Shown here: piece by piece, positions 27,787 to 35,936 of the stretch
How positions within the stretch are numbered: the first letter of the stretch is position 1
How the letters are laid out: the number at the start of each line of letters is the position of its first letter
Origin: WTGJ01 sp965237765
GTDB taxonomy: Bacteria; Chloroflexota; Anaerolineae; Aggregatilineales; Phototrophicaceae
NCBI GenBank assembly: GCA_965237765.1
Contig: OZ250157.1
Span: forward strand, 2,046,001-2,110,000
Direction: 5' to 3'
DNA length: 64,000 nt
Position numbers and translations under genes: made by a program
Notes under the pieces: model-generated
Told to the model about the DNA's origin: nothing
Databases searched by the model: none
The model's input: the letters and a program-made list of their open reading frames with translations, nothing else

Positions 27787-28497
27787 CTATCGGCGCAGGA
27801 CCACGCGGTGGAAGTGTACGTAATGGCGCCCGCTGCCTTCGTCGCGCGTGCGTTCGCGGATCATCTCGCCAACGCGGGCGATATCACTGATCTGGCTGCG
27901 GTGCTCGGCGAGGGCGGCGATTTGCGCTTCCAAGTGGTTGCTGACGTCCACACGGAAATTCGGTTGCGGCGAACCGGCGATATAGAGATATTGGACCTTG
28001 TGCGCCGCCAGCCCTTCCTGTTCATGCGCGAGGTAATTCAGACGATCGCGCGCGGTCGGGTAAATCGCATCCAGCGTCGCTTCGCCGATGGCGCGGTGGT
28101 CGGGGTGGTTCAGGCTGCCACCATCGCGGTAAAAGACGGTTGGATCACAAGTAATGACCAGCTCCGGCCGCAATTGGCGGATGACTCGCGTCAATTCCTC
28201 GCGCAGGGCCAGGCTCTGCTGCAGCTCACCATCCGGGAAGCGCAAGAAGATGACCTCCGGGACGCCCAGGGCGGCGGCGGCGGCGCGCTCTTCGGCTTCG
28301 CGGATTTCGGCCAGCCGCTCGGAAGTCATCGACGGATCGGATGAACCCTTGTCGCCGCTGGTGGCCAGGATAAAAGTGACGGCTGAGCCGGCGGCGGCGA
28401 GTTTGGCGAAGGTCGCGCCGGCGAAAAATTCGGGGTCATCCGGATGGGCGAAGACACCCAAAACGCGCTCGGGGATAGGGTCGGGGGTTTCATTCAT
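27787..28497 (-). CDS. PIG-L/LmbE-family deacetylase
   Basis: A 236-residue zinc deacetylase. The signature is VFAHPDDPEFFAGATFA near the N-terminus with the catalytic Asp, and NHPDHRAIGEATLDA carries the third zinc His. Family members remove N-acetyl from GlcNAc-containing molecules such as GlcNAc-inositol or antibiotic intermediates. The ATG at 28497 is chosen since it overlaps the ricT stop (ATGA) and gives the normal N-terminus. A mycothiol/bacillithiol role is possible but cannot be shown. Confidence 0.9.
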   Translation of the reverse strand: MNETPDPIPERVLGVFAHPDDPEFFAGATFAKLAAAGSAVTFILATSGDKGSSDPSMTSERLAEIREAEERAAAAALGVPEVIFLRFPDGELQQSLALREELTRVIRQLRPELVITCDPTVFYRDGGSLNHPDHRAIGEATLDAIYPTARDRLNYLAHEQEGLAAHKVQYLYIAGSPQPNFRVDVSNHLEAQIAALAEHRSQISDIARVGEMIRERTRDEGSGRHYVHFHRVVLRR

Positions 28498-29429
28498 GCG
28501 GGTGGTCGATCCTGGTTGCGTGCGCCGGGGGGCAAGCCGCAAGAGCAGGGCTCGTCCCCATGGACGGAACAGGGTTGGCGCGCTTTCTCTTGTAAAGCGC
28601 GCAACTCAGCAAGGGGCACTAGCTGATCACGACTGAAGGTATGGCGCCCCTGCTCGGGGATGATAACGACGACGGAATCCTTGAGCGGCAGGACATCGAT
28701 GACTTTGCCGGGGCCGAGCGGCGTCCCGATCTGTTTGTTGCGGCGGGGCAATTGCTTGCGCGCCTCGACGTATTGTTCGTATTCGTAGACGAGGCAACAA
28801 CGCAGGCGCCCGCACATGCCGGTGATTTCCGATTGGTTGAGGGTGAGGCCCTGCGCTTTGGCCATGCGGATGGAGACGGGGCTGAAGTCAGTGAGGAAAG
28901 TAGAGCAGCAGCGCAACTCGCCGCAAGCGCCATATCCGCCGAGGTATTTGGCGACGTCGCGCGGGCCGATGAGGCGGAAAGTGATGCGGGCAGGGAATTC
29001 GCGGCGGAGCTGGTGGCTGAGGCGGGTGGTGTTCACCTTATCCTCGGCGCTATACAGAAAGGTTAGGCATGAGCCATCGAAGTTGTATTGGGCGGCGATG
29101 AACTTGACCGGCGGCAAACCAGACATACCTTCAGCGGCGTCGCGGCAACGCTCCAACGCCTCCTCCTGGAGCGCCTGCCAATGCTGGCGCAGCATCAAGT
29201 CGCGCGCGGTGGCCCGGCGCTGGATGGGCAGGTGCTGCTGCACAGATTCTTCGGCCGGGCGGAAAGCCATCACCTGGCCGAGCTGACGGCCGAGCGCGGT
29301 CTCGACTACGACGTATTCGCCAATCGCCAGCTCGGGAAAGGAGCTGTAGTTGAAGTGGTACAGCTTGCCGACGGGTTCGAAGCGGATGCCGGCGATGGTC
29401 TTTTCGGCGAGGTCCGGGGCGGCAGTCAT
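28494..29429 (-). CDS. ricT: RicT (YaaT/PSP1-domain) regulatory protein
   Basis: A 311-residue PSP1-domain protein. In Bacillus, RicT with RicA and RicF carries Fe-S clusters and promotes mRNA processing with RNase Y. The family's cysteines are clear: GGYGACGELRCCSTFL and GMCGRLRCCLVYEYEQY. A Cys-rich tail (CSVHGDEPCSCG) is extra. The ATG at 29429 is preferred over upstream GTGs because the promoter's predicted start (about 29453) lies downstream of the first one. No ricA or ricF lies nearby. It heads a minus-strand operon ricT-lmbE-M20D-S51-like. Confidence 0.9.
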   Translation of the reverse strand: MTAAPDLAEKTIAGIRFEPVGKLYHFNYSSFPELAIGEYVVVETALGRQLGQVMAFRPAEESVQQHLPIQRRATARDLMLRQHWQALQEEALERCRDAAEGMSGLPPVKFIAAQYNFDGSCLTFLYSAEDKVNTTRLSHQLRREFPARITFRLIGPRDVAKYLGGYGACGELRCCSTFLTDFSPVSIRMAKAQGLTLNQSEITGMCGRLRCCLVYEYEQYVEARKQLPRRNKQIGTPLGPGKVIDVLPLKDSVVVIIPEQGRHTFSRDQLVPLAELRALQEKARQPCSVHGDEPCSCGLPPGARNQDRPPA

Positions 29430-29459
29430 CGAGAGTTCATCATCAGACACATAGAGCAC

Positions 29460-29488
29460 AGTATAACGTGGCGATGCGCAGCTGTAAA
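29460..29488 (-). promoter_or_regulatory. Promoter of the ricT operon
   Basis: On the minus strand, TTTACA (29488-29483), a 17-base spacer and TATACT (29465-29460). Both boxes match the sigma-70 consensus at five of six positions. Predicted start near 29453, about 24 bases before the ATG. Confidence 0.75.
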
Positions 29489-29528
29489 TAGGCGGAGGGC
29501 ACTATGAGCCGACAGTGCGGACAATACC

Positions 29529-29558
29529 TTGACATATTATTGGTACTCAGTATCATTA
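29529..29558 (+). promoter_or_regulatory. Promoter and palindromic metal-type operator of the znu operon
   Basis: TTGACA (29529-29534), a 16-base spacer and TATCAT (29551-29556). An imperfect palindrome centred on 29548 covers 29538-29558, with arms ATTGGTACT and AGTATCATT; 9 of 11 half-site positions are complementary. It covers the spacer and -10 box, as repressor sites of Zur, Fur or DtxR/MntR do. The genes it controls encode a Zn/Mn transporter, so a metal-dependent repressor is the natural reader; which one cannot be told. Confidence 0.65.
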
Positions 29559-29583
29559 TCTAATCCGATTGAAGAGGAATCCC

Positions 29584-30654
29584 ATGCGATCGCCACTCGT
29601 GATCATGCTCCTTGTGCTCGCGCTGGCGGGAAGTTTATCCGCGCAGGATGCGGATTTCCATGTCTTCGCCTCGCATAGCATCCTGGGCGATGTCGTCGCG
29701 CGGGTGGCGGGCGAAGTGTTGGATGTTCGGACACTAATGCCGCCCGGTGCTGATCCGCACGCCTTTCAGCTACGCGCGCGCGCGGTGGCCGAGCTCTTGG
29801 AAGCGGATCTCTTGTTCATCAATGGCGCGCGCTACGAAGAAGGGGTTCTTGGGCAGGTTCTGGATGCTGAAGCGTCGCTGCCGACGGTTGTGGTCTCCGA
29901 TTGCGTTGCATTGTGGCATGAAGCGCATGACGAAGTCAATGAACAGGACGAGCATGACGTGGATGATGAAAGTGTTCAGGGGCGCGCGGTTGAAGCCTGC
30001 CACGAATTGCGCGCGGCCCTTGGGTTGCCGGCGGTGTCGAGCGACACATTGTTGATCGCCAATAATTGTGACGGCGACGAGCATGAGGATGAAGAAGAGG
30101 GTGCTGACGAACAGGCACACGCCTGCGACCCGCATGTCTGGCTCGATCCGCATAACGTCATGCTCTGGACTGCGCGCATCCGCGATGCTTTGAGCGAGCA
30201 TCTGCCGGCGCGCGCGGTCGAATTTGCCGCCAACGCCGATGTATACCTGGCTGAGTTGCGTGACCTTGATGCGAATTTAAGTGAGCAACTGCAAACGATT
30301 CCGCAGCCACGTCTGCTGGTCACCCAGCATGACTCCATGGGCTATTTCGCCGCGCGTTTCGGTTTTGAGACGGAGAGTGTTCTGCGAAATTTCAGCAGCT
30401 TATCCGAGGCGAATCCGGCGGAACTGGCTGAATTGCTGGATAGGCTGCACGATCGAGGTGTATTGGCGATTTTCGGCGAAGAGCCGCTGGTGAGTCGTGT
30501 TCTAGAGCAGATTGCTATTGAATTGCGCGTGCCACTCGAATCGATCTATGGCGACGGCCTGAGCGCGGTGGGTGGTCCGGCCACCAGTTATATCGAATAC
30601 ATGCGCGAAAACGTCCGCCGTATCACGGATGCCTTATCCGGTAGCGGAGGCTGA
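29584..30654 (+). CDS. znuA: Zinc (or manganese) ABC transporter substrate-binding protein
   Basis: A 356-residue cluster A-I binding protein. It starts at the ATG at 29584 (GAGG upstream) with a signal peptide ending near SLSAQDADF. Metal-ligand motifs: MPPGADPHAFQL (first His), CDPHVWLDPHN (second His), VTQHDSMGYFA (third His), and YGDGLSAVG (carboxylate). Between the first and second domains lies a His/Asp/Glu-rich insertion (about 120-200: DEVNEQDEHDVDDE, DEHEDEEEGADEQAHACD), which favours zinc over manganese. First gene of a three-gene ABC operon under the palindromic operator. Confidence 0.88.
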   Translation: MRSPLVIMLLVLALAGSLSAQDADFHVFASHSILGDVVARVAGEVLDVRTLMPPGADPHAFQLRARAVAELLEADLLFINGARYEEGVLGQVLDAEASLPTVVVSDCVALWHEAHDEVNEQDEHDVDDESVQGRAVEACHELRAALGLPAVSSDTLLIANNCDGDEHEDEEEGADEQAHACDPHVWLDPHNVMLWTARIRDALSEHLPARAVEFAANADVYLAELRDLDANLSEQLQTIPQPRLLVTQHDSMGYFAARFGFETESVLRNFSSLSEANPAELAELLDRLHDRGVLAIFGEEPLVSRVLEQIAIELRVPLESIYGDGLSAVGGPATSYIEYMRENVRRITDALSGSGG

Positions 30655-30656
30655 GC

Positions 30657-31373
30657 GTGTTGGAGATCCCCGCGTTATTGATCGATTCGCTCACGGTTGG
30701 CTATGGCAGTGGCCCAAACGTTTTGGAAGATTTGAGTATCACTTTGCCGGCCGGTAGCCTCAGTTGTCTGTTGGGTGTCAATGGCGCGGGCAAAAGCACC
30801 TTGTTGAAAGCGATTGCCGGTTTGATACCGTTTCGCGATGGCAACATCTCGGTCAATGGGCAAGATTGCCGCTCCAGCCACGCGAGTGTAGGCTATTTGC
30901 CGCAAGAGGGGGAGGTTGACTGGCAATTCCCAGTCACGGTATACGATGTCGTGATGATGGGCCGCGTTCGCGAATTGGGTTGGTTGCGCTTCCCCCGGCA
31001 GAGGGATCGGCAAGTCGTTGACCGCGCGCTGTCAGAGTTGGATATGCTGCCCTTGCGCGACCGGCCCATATCGGATTTGAGCGGTGGGCAACGGCGGCGG
31101 GTCTTCCTTGCGCGGTCGCTGGCGCAGAGGGCTGATTTGCTGCTGTTGGATGAGCCCTTTACCGGGGTAGACATGGCTACGCGGCAAGAACTCTGTGCCA
31201 CCATTAATCTACTGAACCGCGCTGGCTTCACTGTCCTGGTTTCTACTCATACCCACGACTCGAAAGAGTTGCCCTATGACAGCGTAATTTTGCTGGATGG
31301 CCAGCGCTCGGTATTCGGAAATGCCACAATGCTCCTCGAGATGGCACGAGCAGCTCAGGAGAAGGGTGGCTGA
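30657..31373 (+). CDS. znuC: Zinc/manganese ABC transporter ATP-binding protein
   Basis: A 238-residue ATPase that powers metal import. Walker A is GVNGAGKST, the signature is ISDLSGGQRRRVF, Walker B is LLLLDEPFTG, and the H-loop is VLVSTHTH. It starts with GTG two bases after the znuA stop and overlaps the permease by one base. Mn versus Zn depends on the binding protein, where the His-rich loop suggests zinc. Confidence 0.9.
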   Translation: MLEIPALLIDSLTVGYGSGPNVLEDLSITLPAGSLSCLLGVNGAGKSTLLKAIAGLIPFRDGNISVNGQDCRSSHASVGYLPQEGEVDWQFPVTVYDVVMMGRVRELGWLRFPRQRDRQVVDRALSELDMLPLRDRPISDLSGGQRRRVFLARSLAQRADLLLLDEPFTGVDMATRQELCATINLLNRAGFTVLVSTHTHDSKELPYDSVILLDGQRSVFGNATMLLEMARAAQEKGG

Positions 31374-32209
31374 TGGAGTTGCTGGATTGGTTGCAGGAGC
31401 CGCTGCGATTCGCCCTATTCCAGCGAAGTTTGTTGGCACTTTTGCTGGTAGGTGCGCTGAGCGGTGTGGTCGGCAGCCTTGTCGTGGTGCGTGGCATCGC
31501 TTTTTTGGGGGAAGCGCTGGCGCATGCGCTTACCCCGGGGGTGGCGCTGGCCGTCTTATTTGGCGCAGATATTGTGCTGGGGGGGTTGGCGGCGGCGCTC
31601 CTGGCCGTGGCGGTGATACTCTGGCTCTCGCGCGCCAATGGGCTGAGCGAACATTCGGCGATAGGTATCGTCATGAGCGCGATGTTGGCGCTGGGAATCG
31701 CCATCATCAGCCGCAGCGCTAGCTACCAGGTGGATTTGGCGCATTTGCTCTTCGGCAGCCCGTTAGGCATCAGTCGCGCCGATCTGGGGTTGATCGTGAT
31801 TTTGGGTCTGCCGGTAGTCGTATTGGTGTTGCTCTTCTTTAAGGAGTTACAACTGATCAGCTTTGACCCGCTCCTGGCGGAATCTCTTAAATTGCCGGCC
31901 CGGGCGCTGCGCAGCCTGTTGCTCGTGCTGGTCGCCATCACGGTCGTCGCGAGCCTGAGGACCTTAGGCGTTGGTTTGATGCTGGCGATGCTCGTCACCC
32001 CGGCGACGACGGCGCGCCTGTTCACCAAGCGCCTGCGAAATATGATGTGGCTGGCGGCGTTGCTGGGCATGTTGAGCGGCCTTGTCGGATTCTACGCCGC
32101 CTATTTCTTTGCCCTACCGACGGCTTCGGCGGTCGTGTTGACCGCGACGGGTTTTTTCCTGATCGCGTTGGGTCACCAGCGATGGCGGGTTTGGCGAGCC
32201 AGCGTCTGA
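31373..32209 (+). CDS. znuB: Zinc/manganese ABC transporter permease
   Basis: A 278-residue ABC-3 family membrane protein with about eight hydrophobic helices. Family features include SLLALLLVGALSGVVGSLVVVRGIAFLGEALAHALTPGVAL and the cytoplasmic-loop GVGLMLAMLVTPATTARL. It overlaps znuC by one base. The third and last gene of the transport operon. Confidence 0.9.
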   Translation: MELLDWLQEPLRFALFQRSLLALLLVGALSGVVGSLVVVRGIAFLGEALAHALTPGVALAVLFGADIVLGGLAAALLAVAVILWLSRANGLSEHSAIGIVMSAMLALGIAIISRSASYQVDLAHLLFGSPLGISRADLGLIVILGLPVVVLVLLFFKELQLISFDPLLAESLKLPARALRSLLLVLVAITVVASLRTLGVGLMLAMLVTPATTARLFTKRLRNMMWLAALLGMLSGLVGFYAAYFFALPTASAVVLTATGFFLIALGHQRWRVWRASV

Positions 32210-32211
32210 TA

Positions 32212-32240
32212 TTGTCGCGCGGCCCAGCAAACGGTACCCT
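32212..32240 (+). promoter_or_regulatory. Possible promoter of the second aspartate kinase, leaderless
   Basis: TTGTCG (32212-32217), a 17-base spacer and TACCCT (32235-32240), six bases before the ATG. The -10 box is weak. If used, transcription would begin at the start codon. Confidence 0.35.
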
Positions 32241-32246
32241 CGCCAT

Positions 32247-33680
32247 ATGTCGACCCTGACGATGAAATTTGGCGGCTCGGCGCTGGCCACGCCGGCGCGG
32301 ATGCGTCGCGCTGTCGCCATCACATTACGGGAAACGAAGCGCTGGCAACGCGTGCTCGTTGTCGTGGCCGCGTTGGAGGGTGTAACCGATCAGTTGCTGA
32401 CCGTCGCGCGTCTGGCGGCGCGGCGAGACACGCGCGGCTATCGGCGCATCATCAACGAGATCCGCGAGCGGCACCTTGCCGTCATTGGGGAGATGTTGGC
32501 GAATTCGGCGGAAATGGCAGCGATGTCTGCCCAGATGGATCGCTTGCTCTTCTCGCTATTGACGGATTGTCAGGCATCGGCGCAACGGCCGGCTGCCCTG
32601 CCCAAGTGGAGTGACCGCATCGTCGCCATCGGCGAGCAGATGGTGGCAGCGATCTTCGCGGCGCTCTTGCGGCAAGAGGGATTGCCGGGCGTGGCCCTGG
32701 ATGCGGCCCGCTTCCTCATCACGGACGAGGTTTTTGGCAACGCGCGGCCGCTCTGGACGGAGACGGCGGCGCGCGTGGAAGCGCAGGTGTTGCCGCTCTT
32801 AGCCAGTGGTCGATTGCCCGTCGTAACGGGCTATATTGGCAGCACCCTTGCGGGCGAAGTGACCACGCTCGGCCGCGGTGGCAGCGATTTCACCGCCTCG
32901 ATTCTCGGCCTATGTTTGGGCGCGGATGAGGTATGGCTCTGGTCGTCGGTGGCGGGCTTGATGTCTGCGGATCCGGCGCTCATCCCGACAGCGCGCGTTA
33001 TCGCCGAGATCGATTACGCGGACGCGGCCGAGTTGGCATATTATGGCGCGCGCGTGCTGCACCTGAAGATGATCGCACCTTTGCAGCGGGCGCAGATACC
33101 CTTGCGCGTCAAGAGCATCCACCAACCAGAAGCGGCGGGCACGCACATCCATAGCGCGCCGGGTAGACCCGCGACCGTATTGGGAGTGACGTCGTTACCC
33201 GGGGTCGCGCTATGGCCAGCCGATGAAGGCGAAGCGTTCAACGGTGCGCAGGAGGTCCTCCCACCGCGGCGGGATACGTACGATTTGCTTCACGCTTTGG
33301 AACGAGTAGCGCCGCGCTCGTTAGGAGATGTGGAGCTGATGCTCGCATCGCAATCGTCGGCGGGTAGCCTCTGGTGCCTCTGCGCGCCGGCCAGTGCGAC
33401 CGTCGAAGAAATGGTGCAGCTGGGGGAAGCGCTTTGCCGGCCGGCGCGGGTTGGCGTGGCGAGCGTTTGGCGTTGGAGGGCGGTTACGATCGTCACAGTC
33501 GTCGGCGGTTCGTTGGTCGCGCTTGAGAATAGCGGCGCTCTGAACGAAAAACTGGTGGGTTTACACGTATTGGGGCAGACGCGCGGCGCGCACCCAACGG
33601 CGCTCAGTTATATCCTGACCGCGGAAGATGGCTTAGCAGCTGTCGCTCGTCTGCATGAAACGCTCGTCCCACCTCATTGA
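32247..33680 (+). CDS. Divergent aspartate kinase paralogue
   Basis: A 477-residue amino-acid-kinase-fold protein related to the lysC product at 15139. The kinase core retains LTMKFGGSALA, GYIGSTLAGEVTTLGRGGSDFTAS and YYGARVLHLKM. However the IWTDVDGV segment of true aspartate kinases is WLWSSVAGLMSADP here, losing both aspartates, and the C-terminal ACT region is short and eroded (no clear VVGxGM motif in the first repeat; VTVVGGSLVALENSGALNEKL in the second). It may be an inactive regulatory paralogue, a kinase with altered substrate, or simply drifting. Not in an obvious operon: znuB is 37 bases upstream and aroQ is convergent. Confidence 0.82.
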   Translation: MSTLTMKFGGSALATPARMRRAVAITLRETKRWQRVLVVVAALEGVTDQLLTVARLAARRDTRGYRRIINEIRERHLAVIGEMLANSAEMAAMSAQMDRLLFSLLTDCQASAQRPAALPKWSDRIVAIGEQMVAAIFAALLRQEGLPGVALDAARFLITDEVFGNARPLWTETAARVEAQVLPLLASGRLPVVTGYIGSTLAGEVTTLGRGGSDFTASILGLCLGADEVWLWSSVAGLMSADPALIPTARVIAEIDYADAAELAYYGARVLHLKMIAPLQRAQIPLRVKSIHQPEAAGTHIHSAPGRPATVLGVTSLPGVALWPADEGEAFNGAQEVLPPRRDTYDLLHALERVAPRSLGDVELMLASQSSAGSLWCLCAPASATVEEMVQLGEALCRPARVGVASVWRWRAVTIVTVVGGSLVALENSGALNEKLVGLHVLGQTRGAHPTALSYILTAEDGLAAVARLHETLVPPH

Positions 33681-33705
33681 GCACGGGTTTTGAGTCGCCG
33701 CGACT

Positions 33706-34152
33706 TCAATCGCCATCTTGCCAATATGCGAGCAAGGCTTCGATGCCCAGTAAATAGCTGCGCCAGCCGAAGCCGGCGATTTGCCCGAGGCAACTGGCGG
33801 CGATTATCGAATCGTGGCGGAAGCCTTCACGCGCGTGGATGTTGCTCAGGTGCACTTCGACGACTGGGATGGCGATGCCTTGAATCGCATCACGCAGTGC
33901 GATGGAGGTATGTGTATAGGCGCCCGCGTTGAGGACGACGCCATTGGCCCAGGTGTCTGCCTCTTGCAGCGCGTCGACCAGGGCGCCTTCGTGGTTGCTT
34001 TGTTGTTGGCGCAAGGTGAGCCCGCGCGGCGCGAATAGTGATTCGGCGGCAGCGAGGATATCCGCCAACGTACGATGACCGTAGATCTGCGGCTCGCGGC
34101 GGCCGAGCAAATTCAGATTGGGTCCTTGCAAGAGCAAGATCTGACGCCTCAC
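33706..34152 (-). CDS. aroQ: Type II 3-dehydroquinate dehydratase
   Basis: A 148-residue shikimate-pathway enzyme converting 3-dehydroquinate to 3-dehydroshikimate. Hallmarks: ILLLQGPNLNLLGRREPQIYG with the catalytic Tyr, QQSNHEGALVDALQEA, VLNAGAYTHTSIALRDAI with the catalytic Asn, VEVHLSNIHAREGFRHDS, and IAGFGWRSYLLGI. The GTG at 34152 is chosen: GAAGG lies seven bases upstream and the protein then has the usual length; 32 extra upstream codons have no homology. It forms a dodecamer in the family. Confidence 0.92.
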   Translation of the reverse strand: MRRQILLLQGPNLNLLGRREPQIYGHRTLADILAAAESLFAPRGLTLRQQQSNHEGALVDALQEADTWANGVVLNAGAYTHTSIALRDAIQGIAIPVVEVHLSNIHAREGFRHDSIIAASCLGQIAGFGWRSYLLGIEALLAYWQDGD

Positions 34153-34241
34153 GGTTCGACCTTCTTCATTTTCTAGGCCATTGTAGCGAAAATGGCAGCG
34201 TCGGCCTGCTATCATCGGTGGCTGGGAGGTTGAACCTGCAG

Positions 34242-34898
34242 ATGGCACGTATCGGTTTCGTTTTGCTCGCTATGGCGTTGCTCTCTTGCAGCCTTTCGCT
34301 GGTTGGGCCCTCGGCGGCGGATGTCGTCACCCAGCGCGCGGAATATGTGGCGGAGGCGACTGCGATCCGCGCTGAAATACTGGCGGAGCGGACGCGGGTG
34401 GCGGCGACTGTTGTGCCGATGAATACAGAGGCGGCAGCGCAGAACTCAGTGAATCGCCAACTATACGCAACCCTGGTTGCGGATAATACCGCCGCCCCCG
34501 GCCGCAGCATTGGGCAATTGGGCGCGGAGAGCAGCGGTATGGTGGATGGCCCGACAGGCGAGACTCGCTTCACAGTCGCGGGCACGGCCGCGGCTGTCAG
34601 CGATTTGGATGGCTGTCCGCAGCAGTTGCAAACACGATTCCCGGTGAATGCGGCGCGCGTCTTCGTCTCGCTGGTCGGATATGATCTTACACCGGGCATC
34701 CTGCTAGAGGCGCGCTGGTATTTCGGAGAAGGGCTGGTCGACACACAAAGCTGGCAGACCACACGTACCGCCGAGCAGTTGTGCATCTGGTTTTATATCG
34801 AGAACGGCAGCACGGAATTCCGTGTGGGGCAGTGGTGGGTGGAGTTGCGCGCCGATGGACGTTCGTTGGGGTCGGCGCTGGGGTTTGTGATGGAATGA
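34242..34898 (+). CDS. Putative lipoprotein of unknown function
   Basis: A 218-residue protein starting MARIGFVLLAMALLSCSLSL; ALLSC is a lipobox with Cys at about residue 15. The ATG at 34242 has GGAGG twelve bases upstream. A helical Ala/Arg/Glu-rich region (about 30-80) is followed by a beta-rich domain with two Cys (DGCPQQLQTRF, QLCIWFYIENG) and GQWWVELRADGRSLGSALGFVME at the end. The second half looks like an immunoglobulin-type sandwich (signal: VFVSLVGYDLTPGILLEARWYF). No family recognised. Divergent from aroQ. Confidence 0.7.
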   Translation: MARIGFVLLAMALLSCSLSLVGPSAADVVTQRAEYVAEATAIRAEILAERTRVAATVVPMNTEAAAQNSVNRQLYATLVADNTAAPGRSIGQLGAESSGMVDGPTGETRFTVAGTAAAVSDLDGCPQQLQTRFPVNAARVFVSLVGYDLTPGILLEARWYFGEGLVDTQSWQTTRTAEQLCIWFYIENGSTEFRVGQWWVELRADGRSLGSALGFVME

Positions 34899-35003
34899 GG
34901 CGCCCTCCCCGCCGCTTGTTGGAAAGAGCGGGCCGTTTGCGCTATTATCTGGCCTTGTTGTCGGACGACCGAGCTCTTCTTGCCGCCAGAAAAAGTTGAT
35001 GCG

Positions 35004-35936
35004 ATGATGATTGTGATGCGGAAGATGTGCTCTTGGTTGGGCGCGTCGCTATTGGTTACGTGGTTGCTCGCTGCGCTTCCGAATGTAGTCTTTTCGCAAA
35101 GCGACACACCCTCGCCGACGACCTTCCTCCCGGCCGAACAACTTCATTTTTACCTGGTGCGGCCTTTCCATTGGGATGATACCGATTGGGTGGACCGTTA
35201 TTATCCTTATGGCTGGAACGCGCACAACGGCCTGGCCACGCACCATGGCGTTGAATTCCAGAATACGCGCTTCACCCCGGTGCTGGCGGCCGGGGTAGGT
35301 GTTGTGGTCTTTGCTGGGAGCGACGCCACACAGATCATCGGTCCCCACGCCAACTATTACGGCCGCGTCATCATCATCCGCCATTTCTTCACGGCGGAGA
35401 ACGGCCAGGCAGTCTATTCGCTTTACGGGCATCTGCAGAACGTGCTGGTCGAGGCGGGGCAAATCGTGTCGGAATGGCATAAAATCGGTCGCGTTGGCGA
35501 TAGCGGCATCGCCCTGGGTTCGCATTTGCATTTCGAGATTCGTGTCGGACCGGACCCCTACGATTACTACGCCACGCGCAATCCGGAGCTATGGCTGCGT
35601 GTCTATCCGCGCTATGGCACGCTGGCCGGGCGCGTAACAGATGCCAGCGGCGCGCCTGCCCGTGGGATAACCATCCATATCACGAGGAATGCGGAGACCT
35701 ACCCGCGCCTGACCTTCGCCTACACTTATGCAGATGACAACGTCAATAGCGATTCGACTCTGGAAGAGAACTTTGTGATCGGTGATTTGCCGCGCGATGT
35801 ATACGAGGTGTACATCAGCAACAGCAACGGCCGTGTACTTTTTCGCCAGATGGTCGAGATACAATCCGAGCGAGTGAGCTGGTTGGATATCGAGCTGCCC
35901 ACTATCCCGGTGCCTGTCACAGCTGACGAATCCTAA
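35004..35936 (+). CDS. M23-family (LytM-type) metallopeptidase, secreted
   Basis: About 310 residues with an N-terminal signal segment (WLGASLLVTWLLAALPNVVFSQ). The LytM domain runs about 60-200: GLATHHGVEFQNTRFTPVLAAGVGVVVFAG, YGRVIIIRHFF, VYSLYGHLQN, and SHLHFEIRVG. The first metal site, normally H-x3-D, reads H-G-V-E-F, so Glu replaces the usual Asp ligand; the H-x-H site is intact. The C-terminal 100 residues are a beta domain (LAGRVTDASGAPARGITIHI) like carboxypeptidase-regulatory repeats. It probably trims peptidoglycan, or is a non-catalytic activator if the Glu fails. The start among ATGs at 35004-35016 is uncertain. Four-base convergent overlap with valS. Confidence 0.8.
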   Translation: MMIVMRKMCSWLGASLLVTWLLAALPNVVFSQSDTPSPTTFLPAEQLHFYLVRPFHWDDTDWVDRYYPYGWNAHNGLATHHGVEFQNTRFTPVLAAGVGVVVFAGSDATQIIGPHANYYGRVIIIRHFFTAENGQAVYSLYGHLQNVLVEAGQIVSEWHKIGRVGDSGIALGSHLHFEIRVGPDPYDYYATRNPELWLRVYPRYGTLAGRVTDASGAPARGITIHITRNAETYPRLTFAYTYADDNVNSDSTLEENFVIGDLPRDVYEVYISNSNGRVLFRQMVEIQSERVSWLDIELPTIPVPVTADES

